Assembly: GCF_003269035.1 (NCBI RefSeq)
Contig: NZ_QLTK01000007.1
Coordinates: forward strand, 1-64,000
Source of the DNA: Paraburkholderia bryophila
GTDB lineage: Bacteria > Pseudomonadota > Gammaproteobacteria > Burkholderiales > Burkholderiaceae
Length of the DNA: 64,000 nucleotides
Reading direction: 5' to 3'
Shown piece by piece: positions 17,167-26,360 of this stretch; the first letter of the stretch is position 1, and every line of letters starts with the position of its first letter. The translations under genes were made by a program, and so were the position numbers. The notes below the pieces were generated by a model. The model was not told the DNA's origin. It did no database searches and saw only the letters and a list, made by a program, of their open reading frames with translations.

Positions 17167-18966
17167 CTACTGCGCCGCCGCTCCCGCATAGAAGCTCGTC
17201 AGATCGCGCTTGAGCGCATGCAACGCCGCGTCGTCGAGATAGATCATGTGGCCGGTCGGATAGTGGGCGAGCCGCACGTTGGCGCGCAGCGGCGCATCCA
17301 CGCCGAGATGCGCGAGTGCGTACTCAGTCGCGTAGAACGGCGTCGCGAGGTCGAAATAGCCGTTCAGCGACATCACGCGCAATTGCGGATTCTGCCGCAT
17401 CGCCTCGGCCAGATCGCCCGCCGCGTACGGCACCGGCAGATGCTCGCCCCACCATTCGCGATGCTTCCAGTCCCATTGCGTCAACGCTTCGTCGTTGAAG
17501 ACACGGTAGCGGTCGGTCGGCGTGAAGTGCAGGTCTTGCGCGAGGTGCTGATGCAGCGCGGCGTCGAACGTGCTCGACACGCTGGTCACCGACGCGTCGT
17601 AATCCGGGCGCTCGGACACGCCGTCGAATTCGAGCCCTTCGAAACGCGCGTCGTAACGACCGACGCTGCGCCCCTGATCGCGCAGCAATTCACTGCGAAA
17701 ACGCGACGGATACAGGCGCAGCCGGCTGCGCTTCACATAGCCGACGTCGAGGCCCGTGAACTGCGCAATACGCGCCGCGATCGCATCGCGTTCGGTGTCG
17801 GGCAACGCGTCGCCCTGGGCGAGCGCTTGCGCGTACGGTCCGCGAGCGAACGCGCGAGCCTCGTCGAGAAACGCCGGCAGGCTGGCCGGCTTCGGATTGA
17901 TCTTGTCGTGATACCACGCAATCGCGGCGAAGCTCGGCAGATAGCTTTCGCTCTGGAAATCGGAGCCCGGCGAAAAGTCGGCGGAATCGAGCACCGACGA
18001 CATCAGGATCACGCCGTTGAGCCCGATATTGTCCTGCCCCAGCCGATACGCCAGCATCGCGGCGCGCGCGGTGCCGTACGACTCGCCGAGCAGATACTTC
18101 GGCGAATTCCAGCGCTGGTTCACCGTCAGATAGCGGTCGATGAATTGCGAGAACGCGTCGAGGTCCTTGTCCACCCCCCAGAAATCCTTGCCCGTGCCGT
18201 GTCCGACGACCCGCGAAAAGCCCGCGCCGACGGCGTCGATAAAGACCAGATCGGTGCTGGCGAGCAAGCTGTCGGGATTGTCGTCGAGCACGTACGGCGC
18301 GGGCGGCGTGATCGCGGGGCTTGCCGTGTGCGCCCGCTTCGGTCCGAACGAGCCCATCATCAGGAAGACGCTGCCGGCGCCGGGGCCGCCGTTGAACAGG
18401 AACGTGACCGGGCGCGTGCCGGGCGGTTTGCCGGCAACCGTGTAGGCCACGTAGAAAACGCTCGCGTTGGCCTGGCCGCTTTTGTCGCGCAGCAGCAGAT
18501 TGCCGGCGCTCGCGGTGTAGTCGAGCTTGCGGCCGTCGAGGCGAATCGAATGCTGGGTCACCGCCGTGGTTTCCGGCGGCACCGGGATCGCCGCGGCTTC
18601 GGGTTTCGACGAATCGTGCGAGGAAGCGTTCGGCGTGCCGCTGTGCGTGGCGGCGGACGAACGTTGCGGGGCGTCGTTGCGCGGCGGGTTGCGATTTGCC
18701 TGCGCGTCGCCGTCTGGCCGGCTGTTGGCGTCGACGCGCGGGTTGGCTGCCGGCGTTTGCGCCGGTGGCACGCCCGGCCCCGAGGCGGCCATTTCGGCGC
18801 TGGCGGCTGAACCCGGCGCGTTATCGGTTTCGGCCGCCGCGCACGGCCGAGCGAACGCGAACATCGCAACAACACTCATGGCTGCCAGTGCGGGCGCCAC
18901 GCAAGCCGACTTCACCGGCAGCACCGTGCCGAAGCCGCGCCACGAACAATCAAACCGAACGCCCAT
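17167..18966 (-). CDS. Peptidase S10 (serine carboxypeptidase) family protein, secreted
   Basis: A 599-residue alpha/beta hydrolase of the serine carboxypeptidase family. The N-terminus has a basic/hydrophobic export signal ending near Pro-Cys-Ala-Ala-Ala, followed by about 90 residues of Ala/Pro/Ser-rich linker. The family markers are Asn-Gly-Gly-Pro-Gly, the nucleophile Ser296 in Gly-Glu-Ser-Tyr-Gly, Asp539 in Gly-Tyr-Phe-Asp-Leu-Ala-Thr and His573 in Thr-Gly-His-Met. The likely site is the periplasm, or the cell envelope if the cysteine at the signal end is lipidated. It lies 33 bases after the aminotransferase gene, possibly in one transcript. The substrate is unknown. Confidence 0.9.
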   Translation of the reverse strand: MGVRFDCSWRGFGTVLPVKSACVAPALAAMSVVAMFAFARPCAAAETDNAPGSAASAEMAASGPGVPPAQTPAANPRVDANSRPDGDAQANRNPPRNDAPQRSSAATHSGTPNASSHDSSKPEAAAIPVPPETTAVTQHSIRLDGRKLDYTASAGNLLLRDKSGQANASVFYVAYTVAGKPPGTRPVTFLFNGGPGAGSVFLMMGSFGPKRAHTASPAITPPAPYVLDDNPDSLLASTDLVFIDAVGAGFSRVVGHGTGKDFWGVDKDLDAFSQFIDRYLTVNQRWNSPKYLLGESYGTARAAMLAYRLGQDNIGLNGVILMSSVLDSADFSPGSDFQSESYLPSFAAIAWYHDKINPKPASLPAFLDEARAFARGPYAQALAQGDALPDTERDAIAARIAQFTGLDVGYVKRSRLRLYPSRFRSELLRDQGRSVGRYDARFEGLEFDGVSERPDYDASVTSVSSTFDAALHQHLAQDLHFTPTDRYRVFNDEALTQWDWKHREWWGEHLPVPYAAGDLAEAMRQNPQLRVMSLNGYFDLATPFYATEYALAHLGVDAPLRANVRLAHYPTGHMIYLDDAALHALKRDLTSFYAGAAAQ

Positions 18967-18999
18967 GGTGTCCCCGATGAATAAACGAGAGCCGCCGAT

Positions 19000-20190
19000 C
19001 TATGCCGATACCCGGGCCGCCTTCAATCCGCCGACAAACGCCGCGATCCGCTCGCACGCATCGATCAGTTGCGCTTCGTCGACCACGAATCCGAGCCGCA
19101 CGAAGCCGTTCGCGGTGTCGCCGAACGCGCTCGCGTCGAGCAGCGAGACGCCTTTCGCGCGAAACAGTTGCCACGTGAAATCGACCGTGTCGAGGCCGGT
19201 GCCGCTTACGTCGACCATCATGAACATGCCCGCTTCGGGCAGCAGGCAGCGCAGACCCGGCACACGATGCAGGCGCTCGAACACCACGTCGCGGCGACGC
19301 CGGTAAATCTCGCGCATTTCAGCGGCAATGTGCGCCTTGTGCTGCAACGCCGTCAATGCGGCCTGCTGGATAAAGCCCGGCAAACCATAAAGCATGGCAA
19401 GCGCAAGCCGCCCCCAATGCTCGATCAGCTCCGTCGGCCCAATCGCCCAGCCGACGCGCCAGCCCGCCATGGCATGCGATTTCGACAGACTACCGAGCGT
19501 CACGGTGCGCTCCGCCATACCGGGGAGCGCCCCAATGCTCACATGCTCGCGTTCGAAGGTGAGATCGGCATACACCTCGTCGGACAGCACCCACAGATCA
19601 TGCTCGCAAGCGAGCCGTGCGATGCGCTCCAGATCGGCACGCGGCATCACCACGCCGGTGGGATTGCACGGCGTCGCAAAGAAAATAGCTCGGGTGCGCG
19701 GCGTGATGGCCGCTTCGAGCACGTCGCAGTTCACATGAAAGGCGCGCGCCGCGTCGACCGGCACGGCCACCAATGTGGCGCCGGCCGCGCGCACGCAGGC
19801 TTCGTAGGTCAGATACATCGGCTCGGGGACGATCACTTCGTCGCCGGCCTGCAGCAGGCACAGCGATGCGGCGAATACGCCGTTCTGCGCGCCCGCCGTG
19901 AGGATTACGTTGGCCGCGCCGGTCGCGCAGCCGGTCATGCGCGTGTGTTCTTCGGCGATCGCCACGCGCACGGGTTCGCGGCCCGACACCGCGCTGTAGT
20001 GCGTGTCGCCGCCGCGCAATGCCTCGACGGCGCGCTCGACGATCGGCGCGGGCGTCGCGAAATCGGGGTCGCCCACGCTCAGCACGATGACGTCTTCACC
20101 ATTGGCCAGCGCCTGTTGCGCGGTGCGATGAATCTCCCACGCCGACGTGCGTCTGCCCTGCAGGCGCTCCACCAGATTCGAGTACTTCAT
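19000..20190 (-). CDS. Pyridoxal-phosphate aminotransferase (class I/II)
   Basis: A 396-residue fold-type I aminotransferase. The start is the ATG at 20190 behind ggggtg; a longer frame begins at 20235. Cofactor residues are visible: Asn in Thr-Pro-Cys-Asn-Pro-Thr-Gly, Asp in Ser-Asp-Glu-Val-Tyr-Ala-Asp, the Schiff-base Lys in Ser-Leu-Ser-Lys-Ser-His-Ala-Met, and Arg in Gly-Phe-Val-Arg-Leu-Gly. It belongs to the aspartate/aromatic aminotransferase branch (AatA/PatA-like). The amino-group donor and acceptor cannot be told from sequence. It sits between rpoN and the S10 peptidase, all on the minus strand, but a long hairpin separates it from rpoN. Confidence 0.88.
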   Translation of the reverse strand: MKYSNLVERLQGRRTSAWEIHRTAQQALANGEDVIVLSVGDPDFATPAPIVERAVEALRGGDTHYSAVSGREPVRVAIAEEHTRMTGCATGAANVILTAGAQNGVFAASLCLLQAGDEVIVPEPMYLTYEACVRAAGATLVAVPVDAARAFHVNCDVLEAAITPRTRAIFFATPCNPTGVVMPRADLERIARLACEHDLWVLSDEVYADLTFEREHVSIGALPGMAERTVTLGSLSKSHAMAGWRVGWAIGPTELIEHWGRLALAMLYGLPGFIQQAALTALQHKAHIAAEMREIYRRRRDVVFERLHRVPGLRCLLPEAGMFMMVDVSGTGLDTVDFTWQLFRAKGVSLLDASAFGDTANGFVRLGFVVDEAQLIDACERIAAFVGGLKAARVSA

Positions 20191-20253
20191 TGCGTTCACC
20201 CCGTTTTCACTGGACCCGCCAATGTAATGGGGCAAGCACCAAACGTCCAGATA

Positions 20254-20298
20254 CGAAGAAGCGCTACGCGAACGGACAGTTCGCGTAGCGCTTCTTCG
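20254..20298. terminator. Perfect 19-bp inverted repeat after rpoN
   Basis: Arms cgaagaagcgctacgcgaa (20254-20272) and its exact complement (20280-20298) flank a 7-base loop. It lies between the rpoN stop and the aminotransferase start, both on the minus strand. No T-run follows on either strand, so it may be a terminator that needs Rho, an mRNA 3' stabiliser, or a protein-binding palindrome. Confidence 0.6.
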
Positions 20299-20359
20299 AC
20301 AACCAGTCAGCCCGGTTTTCGCGCAACCGGCACGCGCCGCCGGGTGGCGGCGACGACGC

Positions 20360-21862
20360 TTAAACCTGGCGACGCAACTCCGCCGGCGGCACCTTCATCA
20401 GATGGCGGTACTTCGCCACGGTACGACGCGCCACCAGCACGCCCTGATCGGCGAGCATCTTCGCGAGCGAGACGTCCGACAGCGGATCGCGCGTGTTTTC
20501 CGCGGCGATCATTTCCTTGAGCAGCGCCCGCACTGCGGCGGCCGAACAGGTCCCACCGCTTTCGGTACCGAGTTCGCGCGGGAAGAAGTGCTTGAATTCG
20601 AAAATACCGCGCGGCGTGGCCATATATTTGTTGCCCGTGGCACGCGAGATCGTCGACTCGTGCAAACCGAGTTCGTCGGCCACATCGCGCAACACCATCG
20701 GCTTGAGCGCGATCTCGCCATACTGGAAGAACGCTTTCTGATGCGCGACGATGCATTCCGCCACGCGCTGAATCGTGTCGAAGCGCTGCTGGGCGTTACG
20801 GATCAACCAGCGCGCTTCCTGCAACTGCTGCGCGAGCGGCGAGCGGCTGGCGCCCGCCGACTGTGCGAACAACTCCGCATACATGCGGTGGATGCGCGCG
20901 CGCGGCTGCACCGCCGGATTGATCGAAACCGTCCACTTGTTGCGCACCTGGCGCACGATCACGTCCGGCACGACGTAGTTGTCTTCGGTGCGGCCGTAGC
21001 AATTACCCGGCTTCGGGTCGAGCTTGCGCACCAGGGCGCAGGCCACGCGCAATTCCTCCGCGCTGCAGCCGATCTGCTTCTGCAGTTCGGCCTGCTCGCG
21101 CCGTGCGAGGCGTTCCAGATGATGGTCGACGATCTGCCGCGCCACCTCGCGGCCAGGCGTGTCGGACGGCAAGGCATTCACCTGCAGCGACAGGCACTCC
21201 GACAACGAACGCGCGCCCAAACCCGGACGGTCGAGCGATTGCACGAGTCGCAACGCGACCAGCAGTTCGTCTTCGGTCAGTTCCGGTTCGAGATCGACGC
21301 TGTCGGCGAGATCCGCGAGGTCCTGACGCAGGTAGCCGTCGTCGTCGAGCGCCTCGATGATGAATCGCGCCACCGCGCGATCGCGGTCATCGAGACGGTA
21401 GAGCCGCAGCGAATCGTGCAGTTGCTCGCGCAAGGTGGGTTGCGATCGCGCCCATTCCGCCGGGTCGCTGCTGTCGGAGTCGCCGTTCTGGCGCGACGAG
21501 CCGCGGCTGCCGTAGTCGCCGGAGAATTCGCCGCCGAAATCGCCGGAGTCGCCGGGCATGTCGTCCTGCCCCGCGCTTTCCATCGAGTCGCCGCTGGCCG
21601 CTTCGGCGGGCATGTTGTCGGGCTCGGCGGTCGAGACGGTGTCGGTTGCGGGTAGCGCGCCGGCGTCTTCGCCCGGCGAGTTGGTTGCCAGCGCAACGTC
21701 TTCCGTGTCCGACGAGTCATACTCGAGGAACGGATTAGTGTCGAGCGCTGTGCGCAACTCCTGTTGAAACTCGAGAGACGACAACTGCAACAGACGCACC
21801 GATTGCTGAAGACGCGGCGTGAGTGCGAGAGACTGCCTCGTGCGTAGTTCGATGGAAGGCAT
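20360..21862 (-). CDS. rpoN: RNA polymerase sigma-54 factor, RpoN paralogue
   Basis: A 500-residue sigma-54 factor. The N-terminal activator-interacting region is Gln/Leu-rich (Leu-Thr-Pro-Arg-Leu-Gln-Gln-Ser-Val). An acidic, low-complexity region II spans about 48-125. The core-binding domain follows, and the C-terminal RpoN box is ARRTVAKYR (near 483-491). It directs transcription from -24/-12 promoters with AAA+ activators. The usual rpoN neighbours lptB and hpf are absent. Burkholderia species carry two rpoN genes, and this looks like the paralogue outside the lpt locus. No sigma-54 activator gene is in the window. Confidence 0.93.
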   Translation of the reverse strand: MPSIELRTRQSLALTPRLQQSVRLLQLSSLEFQQELRTALDTNPFLEYDSSDTEDVALATNSPGEDAGALPATDTVSTAEPDNMPAEAASGDSMESAGQDDMPGDSGDFGGEFSGDYGSRGSSRQNGDSDSSDPAEWARSQPTLREQLHDSLRLYRLDDRDRAVARFIIEALDDDGYLRQDLADLADSVDLEPELTEDELLVALRLVQSLDRPGLGARSLSECLSLQVNALPSDTPGREVARQIVDHHLERLARREQAELQKQIGCSAEELRVACALVRKLDPKPGNCYGRTEDNYVVPDVIVRQVRNKWTVSINPAVQPRARIHRMYAELFAQSAGASRSPLAQQLQEARWLIRNAQQRFDTIQRVAECIVAHQKAFFQYGEIALKPMVLRDVADELGLHESTISRATGNKYMATPRGIFEFKHFFPRELGTESGGTCSAAAVRALLKEMIAAENTRDPLSDVSLAKMLADQGVLVARRTVAKYRHLMKVPPAELRRQV

Positions 21863-21949
21863 TGTAGTGAGGTCCCGTTAGTAGCCGAAGATTGGTTCGT
21901 GACCTTCTTAGAGCAACTGTCGTACCAGCTCGCGCAACACACTGTTTTT

Positions 21950-21978
21950 TATATGATTTGCGTTTTCAGGCCCGCCAA
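21950..21978 (-). promoter_or_regulatory. Candidate promoter of rpoN
   Basis: On the minus strand, -35 TTGGCG (21978-21973), 17-bp spacer, -10 CATATA (21955-21950), within the only AT-rich stretch upstream of the gene. Transcription would start near 21943. Confidence 0.4.
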
Positions 21979-22415
21979 TTGCGCAGGCGCCGCGCGACCT
22001 TTTTTACAAACACCCGGCAAATTCCGGACCCTGTCGGCGCGGGCCGCCGGGCGGCGCGTCGCGCCGCTGTCCCGTTCTATTCTTCAGGCGAAATGTCCGC
22101 CCCGTAAAGGCTTGGCGCATTTGCGGAACAACTCGACCAGATACCGGGCACAGCCCTTGCGGATGGGCACTATGTGGACGGACGCGGGTTTTTGCAGTGG
22201 CATTTTTGCAGTGGCATTTTTGCAGTGGCAATCAGCGGCAACGCAGCAGGGCAGCAATGCCGTGACACGCAGCAAACACCCTCGTCCGGTGTCGATAACG
22301 GGCCCTGACGGAACCGTAGCGGCAACGACCCCACGCGAGTCATCGGCGGCTTCGGCCGCGATCGTTCGCAGGCAACAAGACCGCCATTTTCATCAACACC
22401 CGAAGGAGAAACCCT
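21979..22415. other. Divergent intergenic region between rpoN and the BON gene
   Basis: Apart from the rpoN promoter region and the triplicated 14-mer, no gene is recognisable. The last bases hold the ribosome binding site (aaggag) of the BON-domain gene. Confidence 0.5.
22189..22230. repeat. 14-bp sequence repeated three times in tandem
   Basis: Three perfect head-to-tail copies of tttttgcagtggca at 22189-22202, 22203-22216 and 22217-22230. The period of 14 bp is not a helical repeat. It lies about 190 bases upstream of the BON-domain gene and 330 bases upstream of rpoN. Confidence 0.9.
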
Positions 22416-22754
22416 ATGAAGACGATCCAATTTCTCAAGGCAGCAGGTAGCATTGCTTGTGTCGCATTCGCACTGAACGCTACGGCGCAAACCAGCGCCT
22501 CGGCACCGTCGGCCGCGTCGGAAACCATCGGCGAGCACGTCGACGACGGCACCATCACCACCAAGGCGAAGGCCGATCTGCTCGCGGCCAAGAACGTCAA
22601 GTCGACCCATATCCACGTGAAGACCCGCAAGGGCGTGGTGTGGCTCACGGGCTCGGTGCCTTCGGCCGACGACAAGGCCGCGGCCGGCGAAGTGGTCGAA
22701 GCCGTCAAGGGCGTGTCGAGCGTGAAGAACCATCTGAAGATCGCCGCCGAATAA
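22416..22754 (+). CDS. BON-domain periplasmic protein (OsmY-like)
   Basis: A 112-residue secreted protein. A signal peptide of about 24 residues ends at Ala-Thr-Ala-Gln. One BON domain follows (about 45-112), with the glycine motif Val-Val-Trp-Leu-Thr-Gly-Ser-Val and the typical end Val-Lys-Asn-His-Leu. BON domains bind phospholipid or interact with the envelope; OsmY relatives respond to osmotic and stationary-phase stress. The ribosome binding site aaggag precedes the ATG. A strong intrinsic terminator follows, so it is a single-gene unit. Confidence 0.92.
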   Translation: MKTIQFLKAAGSIACVAFALNATAQTSASAPSAASETIGEHVDDGTITTKAKADLLAAKNVKSTHIHVKTRKGVVWLTGSVPSADDKAAAGEVVEAVKGVSSVKNHLKIAAE

Positions 22755-22824
22755 GGTCGGGCGATCCGAGGGGCGGGAGCCGGTCCGTACCGGTTTCTTC
22801 CCGTGGCGCTCCAGCGGAACATGG

Positions 22825-22860
22825 AAAAGCCGTTCGCCTTGTGCGAACGGCTTTTTCTTT
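22825..22860 (+). terminator. Intrinsic terminator of the BON gene
   Basis: A 13-bp stem aaaagccgttcgc / gcgaacggctttt with a 5-base loop, followed by a T-rich tract (ctttttcttt). It lies 70 bases after the stop codon. Confidence 0.9.
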
Positions 22861-23088
22861 GGCGCGGTGTGTTCGCGCTAAGTTCGCTGCGTTCGGCGCG
22901 TTCGCTGCATCCGGTCCGCTCAGCAGCCGGCCGCTCAGCCGGAACCCTTACGCCGCACGCCTCCAACCTGTATGGGATAATCATGAAGTTTGCCCGAAGC
23001 GCGGCTCAAAAGGTTGTTCGCACGGGCGCGTGAGGGGCCTTACTCCCGTGGCCCGCTACCTTTTCCGCGTTACTTTTCCACCATCACA
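22861..23088 (+). promoter_or_regulatory. ilvD upstream region with extended -10 candidate
   Basis: A possible extended -10 promoter, tgggataat, is at 22973-22981, about 110 bases before ilvD. A 16-codon frame (22983-23033) follows, but it lacks the run of branched-chain codons expected of an attenuator peptide, so attenuation is not supported. Confidence 0.35.
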
Positions 23089-24948
23089 ATGCCCGCATAC
23101 CGTTCCAAAACCTCCACCGCCGGCCGCAACATGGCAGGGGCGCGCTCGCTGTGGCGCGCCACCGGCATGAAAGACGAAGACTTTTCCAAGCCGATCATCG
23201 CGGTGGTCAATTCGTTCACCCAGTTCGTGCCCGGTCACGTCCACCTGAAGGACTTGGGCCAGCTCGTCGCGCGCGAAATCGAAGCCGCGGGTGGCGTCGC
23301 CAAGGAATTCAACACCATTGCCGTGGACGACGGCATTGCCATGGGCCACGACGGCATGCTGTATTCGCTGCCCAGCCGCGACATCATCGCGGACTCGGTC
23401 GAATACATGGTCAACGCGCATTGCGCCGACGCCATGGTCTGCATCTCGAACTGCGACAAGATCACCCCCGGCATGCTGATGGCCGCCATGCGGCTCAACA
23501 TCCCGGTGATCTTCGTCTCGGGCGGTCCGATGGAAGCCGGCAAGACGCGCCTCGCGAATCCTAAAACCGGCACCATCGAGTTCAAGAAGCTCGATCTGGT
23601 GGACGCCATGGTGATCGCGGCCGACCCGAGCTACTCCGACGCCGACGTCGCCGAAGTGGAACGCTCCGCCTGCCCGACCTGCGGGTCGTGCTCGGGCATG
23701 TTCACGGCCAATTCGATGAACTGCCTGACCGAAGCGCTCGGTCTGTCGCTGCCGGGCAACGGCACGGTGGTGGCAACCCACGCCGACCGCGAGCAGTTGT
23801 TCAAGCGCGCCGGCCGCCGCGTGGTGGAACTGGCACGCCAGTATTACGAAGAAGAAAACGCGTCGATCCTGCCGCGCGCGGTGGGCTTCAAGGCGTTCGA
23901 GAACGCCATGGCGCTCGACATCGCGATGGGCGGCTCGACCAACACCATCCTGCACTTGCTGGCGATTGCCCGCGAAGCCGAGATCGACTTCACGATGAGC
24001 GACATCGACCGCCTGTCGCGCGTCGTGCCGCAGTTGTGCAAGGTGGCGCCGAACACGAACAAGTACCACATCGAAGACGTGCATCGCGCGGGCGGCATCA
24101 TGGCGATCCTGGGCGAGCTGGACCGCGCCGGCAAGCTGCACACCGACGTGCCCACCGTGCACACCGCCACGCTGAAAGATGCGCTGGACCAGTGGGACAT
24201 CGTCCGTACGCAGGACGAGGCCGTGCGGACCTTCTACATGGCAGGCCCCGCCGGAATCCCGACGCAGGTCGCGTTCAGCCAGAACACCCGCTGGCCGAGC
24301 CTCGATCTCGACCGTGCCGAGGGTTGCATCCGCTCGTACGAACACGCGTTCTCGAAAGAAGGCGGCCTGGGTGTGCTGACCGGCAACATCGCGCTCGACG
24401 GTTGCGTGGTGAAGACGGCGGGCGTCGACGAGAGCATTCACGTGTTCGAGGGCACGGCCCATGTGACCGAGTCGCAGGACGAAGCGGTCGAAGACATTCT
24501 CAACGACAAGGTCAAGGCCGGCGACGTGGTGATCGTGCGCTACGAAGGCCCCAAGGGCGGTCCCGGCATGCAGGAAATGCTTTACCCGACGAGCTATATC
24601 AAGTCGAAGGGTCTGGGCAAAGCCTGCGCGCTGCTGACCGACGGCCGCTTCTCGGGTGGCACCTCGGGCCTCTCGATCGGCCACTGCTCGCCCGAGGCCG
24701 CAGCCGGCGGAGCGATCGGTCTGGTACGTAACGGCGACAAGATCCGCATCGACATTCCGAACCGCACGATCAACGTGCTGGTGTCCGACGAAGAACTTGC
24801 GCGCCGTCGTGAAGAGCAGAACGCGAAGGGGTGGAAGCCTGCGAATCCGCGTCCGCGCAAGGTGTCCGCGGCGCTGAAGGCGTACGCCAAGCTGGTGATG
24901 TCGGCCGACAAGGGTGCAGTGCGCGATCTGTCGCTGCTGGACGACTAA
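23089..24948 (+). CDS. ilvD: Dihydroxy-acid dehydratase
   Basis: A 619-residue enzyme of the E. coli-length IlvD type, which dehydrates 2,3-dihydroxy acids to 2-oxo acids in valine, isoleucine and leucine synthesis. Iron-sulphur cluster ligands are visible: Cys122 (Ile-Ser-Asn-Cys-Asp-Lys) and Cys195 in [16 protein letters not shown] and the C-terminal Arg-Phe-Ser-Gly-Gly-Thr-Ser-Gly are family signatures. The frame is open from 22990, but the ATG at 23089 gives the family N-terminus ([10 protein letters not shown]). Cytoplasmic. Not in an operon with other ilv genes; an intrinsic terminator follows. Confidence 0.97.
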   Translation: MPAYRSKTSTAGRNMAGARSLWRATGMKDEDFSKPIIAVVNSFTQFVPGHVHLKDLGQLVAREIEAAGGVAKEFNTIAVDDGIAMGHDGMLYSLPSRDIIADSVEYMVNAHCADAMVCISNCDKITPGMLMAAMRLNIPVIFVSGGPMEAGKTRLANPKTGTIEFKKLDLVDAMVIAADPSYSDADVAEVERSACPTCGSCSGMFTANSMNCLTEALGLSLPGNGTVVATHADREQLFKRAGRRVVELARQYYEEENASILPRAVGFKAFENAMALDIAMGGSTNTILHLLAIAREAEIDFTMSDIDRLSRVVPQLCKVAPNTNKYHIEDVHRAGGIMAILGELDRAGKLHTDVPTVHTATLKDALDQWDIVRTQDEAVRTFYMAGPAGIPTQVAFSQNTRWPSLDLDRAEGCIRSYEHAFSKEGGLGVLTGNIALDGCVVKTAGVDESIHVFEGTAHVTESQDEAVEDILNDKVKAGDVVIVRYEGPKGGPGMQEMLYPTSYIKSKGLGKACALLTDGRFSGGTSGLSIGHCSPEAAAGGAIGLVRNGDKIRIDIPNRTINVLVSDEELARRREEQNAKGWKPANPRPRKVSAALKAYAKLVMSADKGAVRDLSLLDD

Positions 24949-24980
24949 TGCCGTAGCGGGCCGCCGGCCCGCTCGTGTCG

Positions 24981-25008
24981 AAGCCGCTCTGTCGAGCGGC
25001 TTTTTTTT
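24981..25008 (+). terminator. Intrinsic terminator of ilvD
   Basis: A 9-bp stem aagccgctc / gagcggctt with loop tgtc and a run of eight T. It lies 33 bases after the ilvD stop. Confidence 0.93.
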
Positions 25009-25179
25009 GGCGCGAGGTTCACGGCGATGTGCAGTGCAGTCGGCGCGCCGGTCATCGCGGAACATCACGCTCAATGCAAAACAGCCTGGCGCTTTTACAA
25101 GCACCAGGCCGCCGAACTGCTCGACTCACTAGCTCATGCAGCCACGAACACTAACGCGTGGCCGCACATTGAGCCGCTA

Positions 25180-25632
25180 TCAACGCTTCGCCGCCGCGTA
25201 CTGATCGCGCAGATCGCGCACGCGGTCATGGTTTTGCAGCACGCCCTGATACTGCCGTTCGACGATCGCGCGTACATCCACCGGCAAATCTTTTTCGAGC
25301 GCTTCGTGATAGTGCTTCTTCGCGACGTCTTCGCCCTTTTCGCAGTCGGCCAGAATGTCGTGGTCGCTACGGTCCGTGACGGCCGACTTCAGATCGACCC
25401 AGCCGCGGTGCAAGGCGCCGCTCACGCTGCCGCCCGTGTCGGGCTTGCCGCCCAATGCCTGCACGGCGTCCTGCAACTCGCGCGCGCCGCGTGTGCAGTC
25501 TTCGGCACGCGATAGAAACATCGCCTTCAACTGCGTATCGTGCGCGTCTTCGGACGCTTTGCGAAAGCCCTTCTCGCCGTCCTTCGACGTTTCGACCAGA
25601 TCGTTCAGTACGGAAACAACGTTCGTAGCCAT
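25180..25632 (-). CDS. PA2169-type four-helix-bundle protein (DUF2383)
   Basis: A 150-residue all-helical protein starting at the ATG at 25632, preceded by ggagg seven bases upstream (a longer frame to 25746 is disfavoured). The sequence follows the DUF2383/PA2169 pattern: Leu-Asn-Asp-Leu-Val-Glu-Thr-x-Lys-Asp-Gly, then Ser-Gly-Ala-Leu-His-Arg-Gly-Trp. The fold is ferritin-like, but most members lack a proven metal site. These genes are often stress- or stationary-phase-induced. It belongs to a cluster of small stress-type genes. No signal peptide. Confidence 0.9.
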   Translation of the reverse strand: MATNVVSVLNDLVETSKDGEKGFRKASEDAHDTQLKAMFLSRAEDCTRGARELQDAVQALGGKPDTGGSVSGALHRGWVDLKSAVTDRSDHDILADCEKGEDVAKKHYHEALEKDLPVDVRAIVERQYQGVLQNHDRVRDLRDQYAAAKR

Positions 25633-25996
25633 GCAATACCTCCAAGGGGTTTCGTTGATCGTGGAATCCGTCGGCCAGCAGGTGCAGCCCACCGACGGTC
25701 TTCGTAGGGATAACCGCATGACGCGTGCCCGGCATGCGCACGCCAAAGATCAGGCGAATCGACGTGAAACAGACTGCCGTGGCCGCTGCCATTCTTGCCA
25801 AGCCACGTAAATGTTGCGTGCCGCCCTGGTACTGCGAGCGCTGGGCGCCCTCCTGCGCGGTGCTTTTATGAATGGCACGCGGGTTGCTTAATCTGCTGCG
25901 CCCGCACGACACCGAAAACGGCAGCGAAAAACATCCGGCTAGTCGTGCGAAGGAATTCAGAACAACAGGCAGGCAAAAACGACAGGGAGTGTCACC
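25633..25996. other. Intergenic region, no gene recognised
   Basis: About 360 bases between divergent genes. It should hold the promoters of the DUF2383 gene (minus) and the small secreted ORF (plus), but I cannot point to convincing -35/-10 pairs. Overlapping short frames have no family resemblance. Confidence 0.4.
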
Positions 25997-26239
25997 ATGA
26001 AAATCAGACGCACGGAATTTCTGGTCGCCGTTGCAATCGTCACCTCGGCCGCCGTGATGCAGATTCGCGAGCATCTCCTGCAACACGAAACACCGCCGAC
26101 AAGCATGCAAAATATGTCGGCGGCTTGTGGCGCGACGGACGAAGGTCTGGTGCCCGCCGGATGCGAAGCGACCGGCGACAATCGCCAGGTGGATCGTGCA
26201 CCGCTAGCGCCGCACGATACGCCGCGAATCTGGGTGTGA
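25997..26239 (+). CDS. Small hypothetical protein, possibly membrane-anchored
   Basis: An 80-residue protein of unknown function. The ATG at 25997 has agggag seven bases upstream. The N-terminus is MKIRR followed by a hydrophobic segment (residues about 8-21, Phe-Leu-Val-Ala-Val-Ala-Ile-Val), consistent with a signal anchor. The rest is polar, with two cysteines (Cys44, Cys56). A hairpin 40 bases after the stop could end transcription. No family is recognised; it may be an orphan gene. Confidence 0.55.
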   Translation: MKIRRTEFLVAVAIVTSAAVMQIREHLLQHETPPTSMQNMSAACGATDEGLVPAGCEATGDNRQVDRAPLAPHDTPRIWV

Positions 26240-26279
26240 ATGCGGCAACGCTGTCTCAAGCAACGCGCTTCAGCAACGC

Positions 26280-26307
26280 AAACGGCCCGACAACTGTCGG
26301 GCCGTTT
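26280..26307. terminator. Bidirectional hairpin between convergent genes
   Basis: A 12-bp stem aaacggcccgac / gtcgggccgttt with a 4-base loop (aact) lies between the convergent small ORF and the GSP17M-like gene. The A/T ends give short U-runs in both directions. Confidence 0.75.
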
Positions 26308-26360
26308 GCTATCCAGGGCGTCGTCCAGATCGAATCCGGAACCGCCTCACCGGCGCTGCA

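Noticed and set aside
22983..23033. 16-codon leader peptide for attenuation of ilvD
   Set aside because: It has no cluster of Ile, Val or Leu codons and no paired terminator/antiterminator is visible.
23056..25104. A 682-codon open frame on the minus strand opposite ilvD
   Set aside because: It mirrors a clear IlvD gene and is rich in Arg/His/Val typical of antisense translation.
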